Assembly: GCA_031400505.1 (NCBI GenBank)
Contig: JANNPZ010000019.1
Span: 1-64,000 of the forward strand
Direction: 5' to 3'
Length of the DNA stretch: 64,000 nucleotides
From: JAIYDJ01 sp031400505
Lineage (GTDB): Bacteria; Pseudomonadota; Alphaproteobacteria; Rhodobacterales; Rhodobacteraceae
The translations under genes were made by a program, and so were the position numbers. This document shows positions 36,179 through 44,757 of the stretch, piece after piece. Within the stretch, counting starts at the first letter, position 1. Every line of letters begins with the position of its first letter. The notes under the pieces are model-generated. The model had not been told where the DNA came from, ran no database searches, and saw only the letters and a program-made list of their open reading frames with translations.

Positions 36179-36994
36179 TCAGGGACGGACACCGCCCGTC
36201 GCATCTGTTACCTTGTCGGCCGCACTACGGACGAGTGCGCCAAAAAGGTTGGCCTCCGTCAAACCCATGCGAAAGGCGGGGCCTGACACCGACAGCCCTG
36301 CCGCGGGTTCGCCGTGGGCGTTGAAGATCGGTGCAGCAACACAGCGCATGCCGTCGTTGCGTTCCTGATCATCGATGGCAAAGCCGCGCTCACGGGTCCG
36401 GGTCAGATCGCGGCGCAGCGAAGTCTCCGAAGACAGCGAAAGCGAGGTAAACCGCTCCATTCCCTTGCGTTTCAGGATGCCTGTCACCCGGTCATCAGGG
36501 TACCACGCCAGCAGGGCCTTCCCGATCCCCGAGACATGCATCGGGGCCATGGTGCCGGGCGGAAAGAAAGCACGAATGGCGTGGGTGGTTTCGACCTGGG
36601 CCAAAAACAGCACTTCGTCACCCGACTCGACCCCAAGGTTGGCCGTTTCACCGGTTTCACGCATCAGGGCGTCCATCGGCTGACGGGCGCGTTCAACAAC
36701 TTTGGTGCGGCGCAGGAAGGCCGAGCCGATGCGAAAGGCGCCAGGGCCGATATGCCAGAACTGGCCGGGGTCTTCCTGTTCGACCATGCCATGCGATTGC
36801 AGGGTGACGAGGGCGCGAAACACAGTGGCCACAGGCAGATCGGCCTCGGTCGCAAGGTCTGACAGGGTACGACCAGGGGTCACCGCCAGTATCCCCAGCA
36901 GATCCAGTGCGCGATCAAGGGCTTGCACGGTGTTCTGGTCGGTCTTGTCGGCAAATGCGCGTGGCCTTCCGCGCGGGCGGGGTTCGGTGATCAT
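36179..36994 (-). CDS. bhcR: IclR-family regulator of the beta-hydroxyaspartate cycle
   Basis: 271 aa. Winged helix-turn-helix at about residues 22-80 (ALDLLGILAVTPGRTLSDLA, LPVATVFRALVTLQ), IclR effector domain after that with VSGIGKALLAWYP and DDQERNDGMRCVAAPIF. Divergent from bhcABCD, exactly where Paracoccus denitrificans BhcR lies. BhcR there binds the shared promoter and responds to glyoxylate (established for that species). The start at 36994 follows AGGAAAAGA. Assignment rests on the conserved neighbourhood. Confidence 0.92.
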   Translation of the reverse strand: MITEPRPRGRPRAFADKTDQNTVQALDRALDLLGILAVTPGRTLSDLATEADLPVATVFRALVTLQSHGMVEQEDPGQFWHIGPGAFRIGSAFLRRTKVVERARQPMDALMRETGETANLGVESGDEVLFLAQVETTHAIRAFFPPGTMAPMHVSGIGKALLAWYPDDRVTGILKRKGMERFTSLSLSSETSLRRDLTRTRERGFAIDDQERNDGMRCVAAPIFNAHGEPAAGLSVSGPAFRMGLTEANLFGALVRSAADKVTDATGGVRP

Positions 36995-37085
36995 TTCTTT
37001 TCCTGACTTGCAGCATTGCGCCGCGCTGAAAAACGCCGAGTCCTTGAATTTCCTTATCTTTAGCACGTTGAGCAGTCGGTGAAAA

Positions 37086-37104
37086 ACAATTTCGAAAAAA
37101 TTGT
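37086..37104. promoter_or_regulatory. Candidate BhcR operator
   Basis: Perfect inverted repeat ACAATTT-CGAAA-AAATTGT in the bhcR-bhcA intergenic region, 49 bases before the bhcA ATG and 91 bases before the bhcR ATG. The AT-rich symmetrical form resembles IclR-family sites. Its function is inferred from position. Confidence 0.5.
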
Positions 37105-37153
37105 GTCGACGCAGTATCCCGCATAGGGTTAACGCAGAGAAATGGAGCACACC

Positions 37154-38323
37154 ATGTCGCAGAACCCTGTTTTCATTCCCGGCCCGACCAATATCCCGGA
37201 CGCTATACGCAAGGCTGTGGACATTGCCACGCTGGATCACCGCTCGCCCGCCTTTGCACGGTTGTTCAAGCCTGCGGTTGCCGGGGTTCGCCGGGTATTG
37301 GGGATGGATCACGGCGAGGTCATCATTCTGCCGACAACAGGCACAGGAGGCTGGGAAGCCGCCATTTCGAATACGCTAAGTCCGGGAGATACCGTTCTTG
37401 CGGCGCGGTTCGGGATGTTCTCGCACCGCTGGATCGACATGTGCCAGCGGCTGGGCCTGAACGTTCAGGTGATCGAGACGCCCTGGGGGCAGGGCGCGCC
37501 CTTGGCCGCGATTGCTGCCGTACTGCGGGCGGATACCGGGCACGCGATCAAGGCGGTGCTTGCCACGCACAACGAAACGGCGACGGGGGTGAAGTCGGAT
37601 ATCGGCGGCATCCGGGCTGCCATGGGGGATCATCCGGCGATGCTGTTCGTCGATGGGGTGTCGTCGATTGGCTCGATGCCGTTCGATATGGCGGGCTGGG
37701 GCGTGGATATTGCCATTGCGGGGTCGCAAAAGGGGTTCATGCTGCCGGCGGGTCTGGCCATTCTGGGGGTTGCACCCAAGGCGATTGCGGCGATGGAGAC
37801 GGCAAAGCTGCCGCGGTGCTTCTTTGATTTCCGCGACATGTTGCGCACCAATGCGGCGGGCGGCTTTCCCTATACCCCGCCGGTTGCGCTGATTGCGGGT
37901 CTGGCGCGCGCCATCGAGATGCTGGAAGACGAGGGGCTGGACGCGGTCTATGCCCGCCACGCCCGGCTGGCCGAAGGGGTGCGCCGGGCGATTGCGGCCT
38001 GGGGGATGGTGCCCTGTGCGGTGACGCCGGACCTGTATTCGGACACCGTGACGGCGGTGGTGGTTCCTGCAGGCTGCAATGGCACGGATCTGGTGCAGTT
38101 GGCTGCGTCGAAATACGGGGTGGCGTTCGGGGTGGGCCTGGGCGAGGTTGCCGGAAAGGTGTTTCGGATCGGGCATCTGGGGATGCTGACAGATGTCATG
38201 GTGCTGTCCGGGCTGGCTTGTGCAGAGATGTGCATGGCGGATCTGGGGTGGCCCGTGCGGATGGGGTCTGGCGTCGCCGCGGCGCAAGAGTTCTATCGCA
38301 CCAGTGCTGGAAAGGTGGCGTGA
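37154..38323 (+). CDS. bhcA: L-aspartate-glyoxylate aminotransferase
   Basis: 389 aa class V PLP aminotransferase (serine-glyoxylate transaminase type). It transfers the amino group of aspartate to glyoxylate, giving glycine and oxaloacetate, as the first step of the beta-hydroxyaspartate cycle. FIPGPTNIPDAIRKA opens the protein; the PLP lysine is in AIAGSQKGFMLPAG near residue 190. The start at 37154 follows GGAG; an ATG four codons earlier is too close to it. Its stop overlaps the bhcB ATG by one base. Confidence 0.95.
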   Translation: MSQNPVFIPGPTNIPDAIRKAVDIATLDHRSPAFARLFKPAVAGVRRVLGMDHGEVIILPTTGTGGWEAAISNTLSPGDTVLAARFGMFSHRWIDMCQRLGLNVQVIETPWGQGAPLAAIAAVLRADTGHAIKAVLATHNETATGVKSDIGGIRAAMGDHPAMLFVDGVSSIGSMPFDMAGWGVDIAIAGSQKGFMLPAGLAILGVAPKAIAAMETAKLPRCFFDFRDMLRTNAAGGFPYTPPVALIAGLARAIEMLEDEGLDAVYARHARLAEGVRRAIAAWGMVPCAVTPDLYSDTVTAVVVPAGCNGTDLVQLAASKYGVAFGVGLGEVAGKVFRIGHLGMLTDVMVLSGLACAEMCMADLGWPVRMGSGVAAAQEFYRTSAGKVA

Positions 38324-39270
38324 TGTATATTCCAACCTACGCGGATGTCGAGGCGGCGGCGGCGCGGATCGCCCCCCACACCCATGTGACGCCGGTTCTG
38401 ACATCGCGCTATTTCAATGCGCTGACCGGGGCCGATCTGCACTGGAAATGCGAGAATTTCCAGAAGGCCGGTGCGTTCAAGGCGCGCGGCGCATCGAATG
38501 CCGTCTTCGGGCTTTCCGATGAACAGGCGGCCAAGGGGGTGGCGACCCATTCCAGCGGCAACCACGGGCTGTGTCTGTCTTATGCCGCGGGCCGCCGGGG
38601 CATACCCTGCACGGTGGTCATGCCGCGCACCGCCCCGCAGGCCAAGAAGGACGCCGTGCGCGGCTATGGCGGGCGGGTGGTGGAGAGCGAGCCTTCGACC
38701 ACTTCGCGTGAGGCGGTGTTTGCCGGGGTGCTAGAGGAAACCGGGGCAGAGTTCGTGCATCCCTATAACGACCCCCGGGTGATTGCCGGGCAGGCGACTT
38801 GTTCGCGCGAGTTGCTGGCGCAGGTGCCGGGTCTGGATGCGGTGATCGCACCCATCGGGGGGGGCGGGATGATTTCGGGGACCTGTCTGACGGTGTCCAG
38901 CACCGCACCGGGGGTGAAAATCTATGCGGGCGAGCCGGAAATGGCCGATGATGCCGCGCGCAGTTTCCGCGCGGGGCATATCATTGCGGACGACGCGCCG
39001 GAAACGGTGGCGGATGGGTTGAAGGTGCCGCTGAAAGACCTGACGTGGCATTTCGTGCAGCGCCATGTGAGCGACATTCTGACGGTGTCCGAGGCTGAAA
39101 TCGTCGAGGCTATGAAGCTGGTTTGGAAGCGGATGAAGATCGTCATCGAGCCGTCCTGCGCTGTGCCGGTCGCCGCCGTTCTGAAAAATCCTTCGGTCTT
39201 CAAGGGCTTGAGGGTCGGCATCATCATCACAGGCGGCAACGTCGATCTGGACAAACTGCCCTGGATGTAG
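38323..39270 (+). CDS. bhcB: beta-Hydroxyaspartate dehydratase
   Basis: 315 aa fold-type II PLP enzyme of the threonine/serine dehydratase family; the PLP lysine is in CENFQKAGAFKARGA near residue 54, and the phosphate-binding loop GGGGMISGT follows near residue 179. In the cycle it converts beta-hydroxyaspartate to iminosuccinate. It is coupled to bhcA. Function follows from the strict BhcABCD order and family, since sequence alone would only say dehydratase. Confidence 0.95.
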   Translation: MYIPTYADVEAAAARIAPHTHVTPVLTSRYFNALTGADLHWKCENFQKAGAFKARGASNAVFGLSDEQAAKGVATHSSGNHGLCLSYAAGRRGIPCTVVMPRTAPQAKKDAVRGYGGRVVESEPSTTSREAVFAGVLEETGAEFVHPYNDPRVIAGQATCSRELLAQVPGLDAVIAPIGGGGMISGTCLTVSSTAPGVKIYAGEPEMADDAARSFRAGHIIADDAPETVADGLKVPLKDLTWHFVQRHVSDILTVSEAEIVEAMKLVWKRMKIVIEPSCAVPVAAVLKNPSVFKGLRVGIIITGGNVDLDKLPWM

Positions 39271-39285
39271 GGCTTGGAGGATATC

Positions 39286-40449
39286 ATGAACAAAGTCGTA
39301 TCGTTTGAAGGACTTGAGGTCGGTTACGACATTCCCGCGCTGCCGGGGATGGCCGAGGCTGATATCCAGACGCCGTGCCTTGTGCTCGATCTGGACGCGC
39401 TGGAGCGGAATATCGTCAAGATGGGCGACTTTGCGAAGGCGCACGGGATGCGGCACCGGGTGCATGGCAAGATGCACAAGTCGGTCGATGTGGCGCTGTT
39501 GCAGGAACGCCTTGGCGGGTCGGTAGGCGTGTGCTGTCAGAAGGTCAGCGAGGCGGAAGTGTTCGCGCGAGGCGGGATCAAGGATGTGCTGGTCAGCAAT
39601 CAGGTGCGTCAGCCCGAAAAGATCGACCGGTTGGCGCGGATCCCGAAACTGGGGGCGCGGGCGATCTGCTGTGTGGACATGATCGAGAACGTGGCCGACC
39701 TGTCGGCGGCAGCGGTCAGGCATGGAACGCAAATTGAATGTCTGGTCGAAATCGACTGCGGTGCGGGCCGCTGCGGCGTCAAGACCACGCCGGAGGTGGT
39801 GGCACTTGCGCAAGCTATTGATGCGGCACCGGGGCTGAAGTTCGCAGGCATCCAAGCCTATCAGGGTGCGATGCAGCACATGGACCGCTATGAGGATCGC
39901 AAGGCCAAGATCGAGCTTGCGGTGGCGCAGGTCAAGGATGCGGTCGATACGCTGGCCGGTCTGGGGATCGGTTGCGACATCGTCGGCGGCGGCGGCACCG
40001 GCAGCTATTACTTCGAGGGAACCTCGGGCGTTTACAACGAGTTGCAGTGCGGCTCCTATGCGTTCATGGATGCGGATTACGGGCGGATTCTGGACAAGGA
40101 CGGCAAGCGGATCGACCAGGGGGAATGGGAGAATGCGCTGTTCTTGCTGACCAGCATCATGTCCCACGCCAAGGCCGACAAGGCGATCTGCGATGCCGGG
40201 CTGAAGGCGCAATCGGTGGATAGCGGGCTGCCGGTGATCTATGGGCGCACGGATGTGAAATACGTCAAATGTTCGGACGAGCATGGGGTGATCGAGGATC
40301 CGGCGGGCGTGTTGCGCGTCAACGACAAGCTGCGGCTGGTCCCCGGTCATTGCGATCCGACCTGCAACGTGCACGACTGGTATGTCGGCGTGCGGGGCGG
40401 GGTGGTCGAGGTGGTCTGGCCGGTTTCTGCGCGCGGCAAGGCCTATTGA
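39286..40449 (+). CDS. bhcC: beta-Hydroxyaspartate aldolase
   Basis: 387 aa D-threonine aldolase-like PLP enzyme (alanine racemase fold, type III). It condenses glycine with glyoxylate to beta-hydroxyaspartate. YDIPALPGMAEADIQTPCL is the BhcC N-terminal signature; the PLP lysine is in HRVHGKMHKS near residue 63; the late metal-binding HCDPTCNVHDW fits the D-threonine aldolase family. The start at 39286 has a consensus GGAGG five bases upstream. Confidence 0.95.
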   Translation: MNKVVSFEGLEVGYDIPALPGMAEADIQTPCLVLDLDALERNIVKMGDFAKAHGMRHRVHGKMHKSVDVALLQERLGGSVGVCCQKVSEAEVFARGGIKDVLVSNQVRQPEKIDRLARIPKLGARAICCVDMIENVADLSAAAVRHGTQIECLVEIDCGAGRCGVKTTPEVVALAQAIDAAPGLKFAGIQAYQGAMQHMDRYEDRKAKIELAVAQVKDAVDTLAGLGIGCDIVGGGGTGSYYFEGTSGVYNELQCGSYAFMDADYGRILDKDGKRIDQGEWENALFLLTSIMSHAKADKAICDAGLKAQSVDSGLPVIYGRTDVKYVKCSDEHGVIEDPAGVLRVNDKLRLVPGHCDPTCNVHDWYVGVRGGVVEVVWPVSARGKAY

Positions 40450-40460
40450 GCCGGTCCTGC

Positions 40461-40522
40461 CGGCGGTGCATCGGCTGCACCGTCGGAGCGCGCAGCGCGG
40501 GGATACTTTTGAACAGATGATG
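40461..40522 (+). repeat. Intergenic hairpin-plus-core repeat, copy C
   Basis: Lies between bhcC and bhcD. A ten-pair hairpin, CGGCGGTGCA-loop-TGCACCGTCG with one G-U pair (40461-40485), is followed by a GC-rich link and the core GATACTTTTG-AACAGATGATG (40502-40522). The core ends eight bases before the bhcD start codon, so it may influence bhcD translation or read-through. Confidence 0.7.
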
Positions 40523-40530
40523 GGGGCGTG

Positions 40531-41490
40531 ATGCGGATTGTTCCTGAGGCGCTGATTGCGGGGCTGGTGTCGCCCGAGGATGCATTTGCGGCGGTGGAGG
40601 CGGTGTTTGCCGCCATGTCACGGGGCGAGGCTTACAACTTTCCGGTGGTGCGCGAGGCACTTGGCGAGGGGCGACAGTATGGCTTCAAATCGGGGCTTGA
40701 TCGGGTTGGGGCGTCGCTGGGGGTGAAGGCGGGGGGGTATTTTCCGGGCAATGCGGGCCATGGGATGATCAACCATCAATCCTCGGTTTTCCTGTTCGAT
40801 CCGGATACGGGGCGGCCCTTGGCGATGGTGGGGGGCAATTTGCTGACGGCGCTGCGGACGGCGGCGGCCTCGGCGATCTCGATCGATCGCCTGGCACGCA
40901 GCGATGCAAAGGTTTTGGGGATCGTTGGAGCCGGGCATCAGGCGGGGTTTCAGTTGCGCGCTGCGGCGCGAGCCCGGAAATTCAGCCGGGTGATTGCCTG
41001 GAACCTGCACCCTGAAATGCTGCCGAAACTTGGCGCGATTGCTGCCGAGTTGGATCTGCCGTTCGAGGCGGTGGGGTTGGAGCGGATGGTGGAGGCGGAT
41101 GTGATCATCACAATCACCTCGTCGCCGGCATTTTCGCTGGCACTGTCGCATGTATCCGCGGGGGTGCATCTGGCCTGCATGGGCACCGATACGGTCGGCA
41201 AGCAGGAGGTGGAGCCTGCGCTGGTGGCGGTGGCGTCGGTGTTCACCGATGAAGTGTCGCAGTCGATTTCGATTGGCGAGGCGCAGCATGCGGTGGCGGC
41301 AGGGTTGAAATCTGCGGCAGACATCGTGCCGCTGGGCGATGTGGTGACAGGCGGGCATCCGGGGCGGCGGTCTGACAGCGAGATCACCTTGTTCGACGGC
41401 ACGGGGGTTGGGTTGCAGGACCTGGCGGTCGCCGGGGTTGCGGTGGCACGGGCTGCGGAGCGGGGACTTGGGAGTGTGGTCGAGGTCTGA
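40531..41490 (+). CDS. bhcD: Iminosuccinate reductase
   Basis: 319 aa, ornithine cyclodeaminase/mu-crystallin family. It reduces iminosuccinate to L-aspartate with NAD(P)H, closing the beta-hydroxyaspartate cycle. The Rossmann motif LGIVGAGHQAGFQLRAAAR is near residue 130, and the substrate-side KAGGYFPGN is near residue 67. ATG at 40531 preferred; a GTG sits one codon upstream. It is separated from bhcC by 81 bases holding repeat copy C. Confidence 0.94.
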   Translation: MRIVPEALIAGLVSPEDAFAAVEAVFAAMSRGEAYNFPVVREALGEGRQYGFKSGLDRVGASLGVKAGGYFPGNAGHGMINHQSSVFLFDPDTGRPLAMVGGNLLTALRTAAASAISIDRLARSDAKVLGIVGAGHQAGFQLRAAARARKFSRVIAWNLHPEMLPKLGAIAAELDLPFEAVGLERMVEADVIITITSSPAFSLALSHVSAGVHLACMGTDTVGKQEVEPALVAVASVFTDEVSQSISIGEAQHAVAAGLKSAADIVPLGDVVTGGHPGRRSDSEITLFDGTGVGLQDLAVAGVAVARAAERGLGSVVEV

Positions 41491-41509
41491 ATTTGCCGCG
41501 GTGAGGGCG

Positions 41510-41544
41510 GACGCGCTGCGGGGGATATTTTTGCCAAGATGAAA
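41510..41544 (+). repeat. Intergenic hairpin-plus-core repeat, copy D
   Basis: Core GATATTTTTG-CCAAGATGAAA (41524-41544), the same as copy B except for two or three bases, preceded by a GC-rich segment without a strong hairpin. It lies between bhcD and the GAPDH gene, 68 bases before the latter's start. Confidence 0.65.
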
Positions 41545-41612
41545 GCGAGAGGCCGGGGCATTGAACCCGGTCTTTTGCTGTGGTCTGTGCGGGGTGCAGC
41601 AGGAGGGCGATC

Positions 41613-42581
41613 ATGCGGGTGTTTGTCAACGGGTTCGGGCGGATCGGGCGGTCGGTGGTGCGGGCCTGGGCGGCAGGTGGCAGGCCCGGGATCGAAATTG
41701 TCGGGATCAACGATATCGCAGCGGCAGAAATGTGCGCGTATCTGTTCGAGTACGACAGTGTTTTCGGGGTGTATCGCGGGTCGGTCACACTAGAGGGTGG
41801 CGCACTGGTGATTGACGGGCGGCGGGTGCCGTTGAGCCGGGTGGCCGATCTTTCGACGGTGGATTTGCGGGGTGTCGATCTGGTGATGGAATGCACCGGG
41901 CGGGCCGAGATGGCGGCGCGCGGGTTGGCAGCCGGGGCGGGGCGTGTGCTGGTGTCGGGGCCATTGGCGACGGCGGAGTTCACGGTCGTGTTGGGGGCGA
42001 ACGAGGCAGGGTTGCACGGCCAGCGTCTGGTGTCGAACGCGTCCTGCACCACCAATGCGCTGGCGCCATTGGTCAAGGTGCTGGACACGGCTTTTGGCGT
42101 GGTGACGGGCTCCATGACGACGATCCATTGCTATACCGGGTCGCAGCCGACGGTCGATGCGCCGGCGGCCGATTTCGCACGCAGCCGGGCGGCGGCATTG
42201 TCGATGGTGCCGACGACGACATCGGCGCAACGCTTGCTGGATATTGTGTTGCCGGAACTCGCGGGGCGGATCGAGGGGTCGGCAGTGCGGGTGCCGGTGG
42301 CGAGCGTCAGCGCGGTCGATCTGGCAGTGATGGTCGAGCGGTTGCCGAGCGCTGATGAGGTGAATGCCTTGTTTCGCGGGGCGGGTGGGGTGATCGGTGC
42401 AACAGACCGCCCGTTGGTATCAAGCGATCTGCGCGGACGGGGCGAAAGCATCGTGATGGCCTGTGCCGAGACACGGGTGACGCGGGGCGGGATGGTGCGG
42501 GTGTTTGGCTGGTACGACAACGAATGGGGTTTTTCCAACCGGATGCTGGATGTCGCGCGGTTGATGGGGGGGCGGGGCTAG
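41613..42581 (+). CDS. Glyceraldehyde-3-phosphate dehydrogenase family protein
   Basis: 322 aa, ten residues shorter than usual GAPDH. The NAD site VNGFGRIGRSVVRAW opens the protein, the catalytic cysteine is in SNASCTTNALAP, and the C-terminus has WYDNEWGFSNRMLD. AGGAGGG precedes the ATG at 41613. It follows bhcD in the same direction, so it may be co-transcribed; whether it acts in glycolysis or as an erythrose-4-phosphate-type paralogue is not resolved. It could feed carbon from the cycle into gluconeogenesis, which is inference. Confidence 0.87.
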   Translation: MRVFVNGFGRIGRSVVRAWAAGGRPGIEIVGINDIAAAEMCAYLFEYDSVFGVYRGSVTLEGGALVIDGRRVPLSRVADLSTVDLRGVDLVMECTGRAEMAARGLAAGAGRVLVSGPLATAEFTVVLGANEAGLHGQRLVSNASCTTNALAPLVKVLDTAFGVVTGSMTTIHCYTGSQPTVDAPAADFARSRAAALSMVPTTTSAQRLLDIVLPELAGRIEGSAVRVPVASVSAVDLAVMVERLPSADEVNALFRGAGGVIGATDRPLVSSDLRGRGESIVMACAETRVTRGGMVRVFGWYDNEWGFSNRMLDVARLMGGRG

Positions 42582-43837
42582 TCTTTTGTCTCTGACCCAT
42601 TCGGGGTCAGCCCGTACCGCGCGACCAGACGCCAGACATGGGCGGGGATCATGTTCTTCATCCGTGCGGGATGGGTGCGGCGCAGGTGCAGGACGGTTTC
42701 GATTGCCTTCATCTCGACCCGCGCGCGGGCAAATTCAAGGCCGCAGGGCCCGATTCGGGGTTGCAGGAAGCTGACCAGGGGGCGCAGCCATTTGGGCATA
42801 CGGCGCAAGGGCATCCCACCTGCCGCCAGCGCGGTGTTGCTGAGAAAACCCTTTACGGCACCGTCACGTTTGCCTTTGTCGGTCAGGGGTTTGGTGGCGA
42901 TTTGAGGTTCGATCAGGGCCAGAAGTTCGGCACCGCGCGCATTGCGAACCAGCAGCCACTGATCCCCGTCGCCGCCCATGTAGCCCACCGTGATGTCGGC
43001 CAGTCGATTGGTATAATCGACGCAGGTTTTGCAGGTCAGCGGAAAGAAGTCGGCGGCAAGCTGGCTTATCGGCAGCGACAGGAAGGGAATGGCGCGGGGT
43101 TTTCGGCCGTCGCTGTAGCGGAGTTCGACTTTGTAGTCGGTGCGGAATTCCAGATAACGGATGGTTTCAGGGTTCGGGTCCAGCAGGTTCAGGAAGCTGT
43201 GGAAATTCTCGGTCGTGGTGTTGTCAGAGCACGGGGTGCCGATGACGTAGATTCGCGTGAAACCTAGCGAGGCTTCGAGGGCGCGCAGGGCATAGACCTG
43301 ACAGGGGATGCCGATGAAGGCGATCCGTTTGTGGCCTGCGGCCGCGGCGGGTTCAAGAAGGGCGAGGGTGGGGGCAAAGCCCATGCGCATCCCGCGTGCC
43401 GCCGTCATTGCGGCGGGGTCGGTGATGATGACGGGCAGCGGTTTCCAGATGTTCGTGGGGTCGGGGGCCACGGTCAGGACGGCATCGACGGCCCCGGTTT
43501 CCAGAAGGCGCGCGGCCAGCGTGGTGGTGATGCCGGTCCATTGCGCGCCGGGGGCGGGCGGGGTCAAGCGGGCGCGCAGCATGGTTTGGGTGACGCCGAA
43601 GAAGGCTTCGTCGCTTTGCGTCGCGGACCCTGTATCAAACGCTGTGCGCCCATGGATGCGGGTTTCGGCGGTGGGGTAGTCGGGCTGGATGAACTGGCAG
43701 GCGTGGCCGCAAGCCTTGCCGTCGCCGATGCGGCTGACGCCACAATCGGTGCACAGGCCCGGGCGGGCGGCGCCGGAGAGGGTGGGGGCTGTCAGGCCGG
43801 GGATGGTCAGTTGTGGGGCAGGAAACTGCGGGATCAT
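42578..43837 (-). CDS. F420-hydrogenase beta-subunit/BciB-like iron-sulfur flavoprotein
   Basis: 419 aa with an N-terminal cysteine cluster CTDCGVSRIGDGKACGHACQF (broken here as CTDCG and CGHAC) and further cysteines at GIPCQVYAL, GTPCSDN and CKTCVDY. The F420 hydrogenase/dehydrogenase beta N- and C-terminal domains are evident. In phototrophs this family includes BciB (divinyl chlorophyllide 8-vinyl reductase) and 7-hydroxymethyl chlorophyll reductase. Without neighbouring bch genes the substrate is undecided. Its 3' end overlaps the GAPDH stop by four bases. Confidence 0.7.
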   Translation of the reverse strand: MIPQFPAPQLTIPGLTAPTLSGAARPGLCTDCGVSRIGDGKACGHACQFIQPDYPTAETRIHGRTAFDTGSATQSDEAFFGVTQTMLRARLTPPAPGAQWTGITTTLAARLLETGAVDAVLTVAPDPTNIWKPLPVIITDPAAMTAARGMRMGFAPTLALLEPAAAAGHKRIAFIGIPCQVYALRALEASLGFTRIYVIGTPCSDNTTTENFHSFLNLLDPNPETIRYLEFRTDYKVELRYSDGRKPRAIPFLSLPISQLAADFFPLTCKTCVDYTNRLADITVGYMGGDGDQWLLVRNARGAELLALIEPQIATKPLTDKGKRDGAVKGFLSNTALAAGGMPLRRMPKWLRPLVSFLQPRIGPCGLEFARARVEMKAIETVLHLRRTHPARMKNMIPAHVWRLVARYGLTPNGSETKD

Positions 43838-44092
43838 TCATCTGCCTTTGTCGCCGATGGGGGACAATGGGCGCGGTCCGCCAGCGGGTCAAGGGGTGGC
43901 TGACAGGCCGGGGTGGCCCTTGCCAAAGGCACCACGCAACCCGACTTTGCCGGATGGGCCTCGGGTCCTCAGATCAAGGGGATGGCAGCTGCGGTGGCTC
44001 CGTCGCGGGGGATGAAAGCTTGCAGAGCCGGGCTGCGTTGTCCATTGGTGGGACCCGGCAGGGTTCCACAGGAAAGCAAATCTGCTTGAAAC

Positions 44093-44419
44093 GTGCCGCT
44101 TTCAAACCCGGCCGATCCGAAGCTCGGCGACGAGGCACAGGTTAAAGTGCTTTACAAGGGCGCGTCAGTGGCGGCCGAGGTCCGGGCCACCTTTGCCGGT
44201 TTCAGCGAAACGACGATGGCCTTTGCCTGTTCGACCAAGACCGGCTATGAATTCGGGACGCCGGGCGTCGCCACGGTGAAAATCTGGCAGCCGGGATACC
44301 GGTCCGTGCGCGTGGCCCTTGAGGCCGAGGATCGGGATGCCGATTTGGACACGCGCGTGCTGTGGGCGATCCTGGCGTTCGAGGTGAAGAAAGGACCGCT
44401 CTACGCGCGGAGGTGGTGA
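44093..44419 (+). pseudogene. DUF4198-type protein fragment
   Basis: A GTG-started frame of 108 codons reads like the C-terminal part of a DUF4198 periplasmic protein (metal uptake-associated): PLSNPADPKLGDEAQVKVLY, RATFAGFSET, the hydrophobic VATVKIWQPGYRSVRV, and VLWAILAFEVK. The N-terminal half and signal peptide are missing, and sequence on both sides does not continue the protein, so this appears to be a remnant. Intact DUF4198 proteins are usually over 200 aa. Confidence 0.5.
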
Positions 44420-44757
44420 TGGTCCCTGTGGACCTCGCCGCCTTGAAGGTCTTTTTCCACTCGGTCGGATGATCAGTCTTGCCGCAGGACGCAGCGGTGG
44501 AGAGTGCGTTTGCCCATGACGGCGGGGACCCGATCCCGTTTGCCGCGATGACTGTCATTGCGCCAGATGGCATGGCTTTTCACAAAGAGCGCACGTTTGT
44601 CGCGGGAACAAAAGCGCGCATGGTCCTGATGCGCGACCGGTTGCGAGGCGTTCCTGGTGGAATGTCGCGGGTTCTGATCGTCTTGCAGGCTGCGATGGAT
44701 GCGCGCCTGCATCACGTCACGCATCGCAAGCGGGATGCCTTTTGCACTTGGCCGGGG
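44420..44757. other. Decayed gene-free stretch
   Basis: About 340 bases between the DUF4198 remnant and the ureidoglycolate lyase gene. A weak plus-strand frame (LPQDAAVESAFAHDGGDPIP) is open but unrecognised and runs antisense into the next gene; no ribosome site or convincing product is seen. Likely leftover of a deleted gene. Confidence 0.4.

Noticed and set aside
39274..39300. A further copy of the GATATTTTTG core at GGAGGATATCATG
   Set aside because: It is the bhcC ribosome site; only the first few bases coincide with the core.
43813..44145. Plus-strand open frame upstream of the DUF4198 remnant
   Set aside because: Composition and lack of motifs suggest non-coding sequence; it is in a different frame from the remnant.
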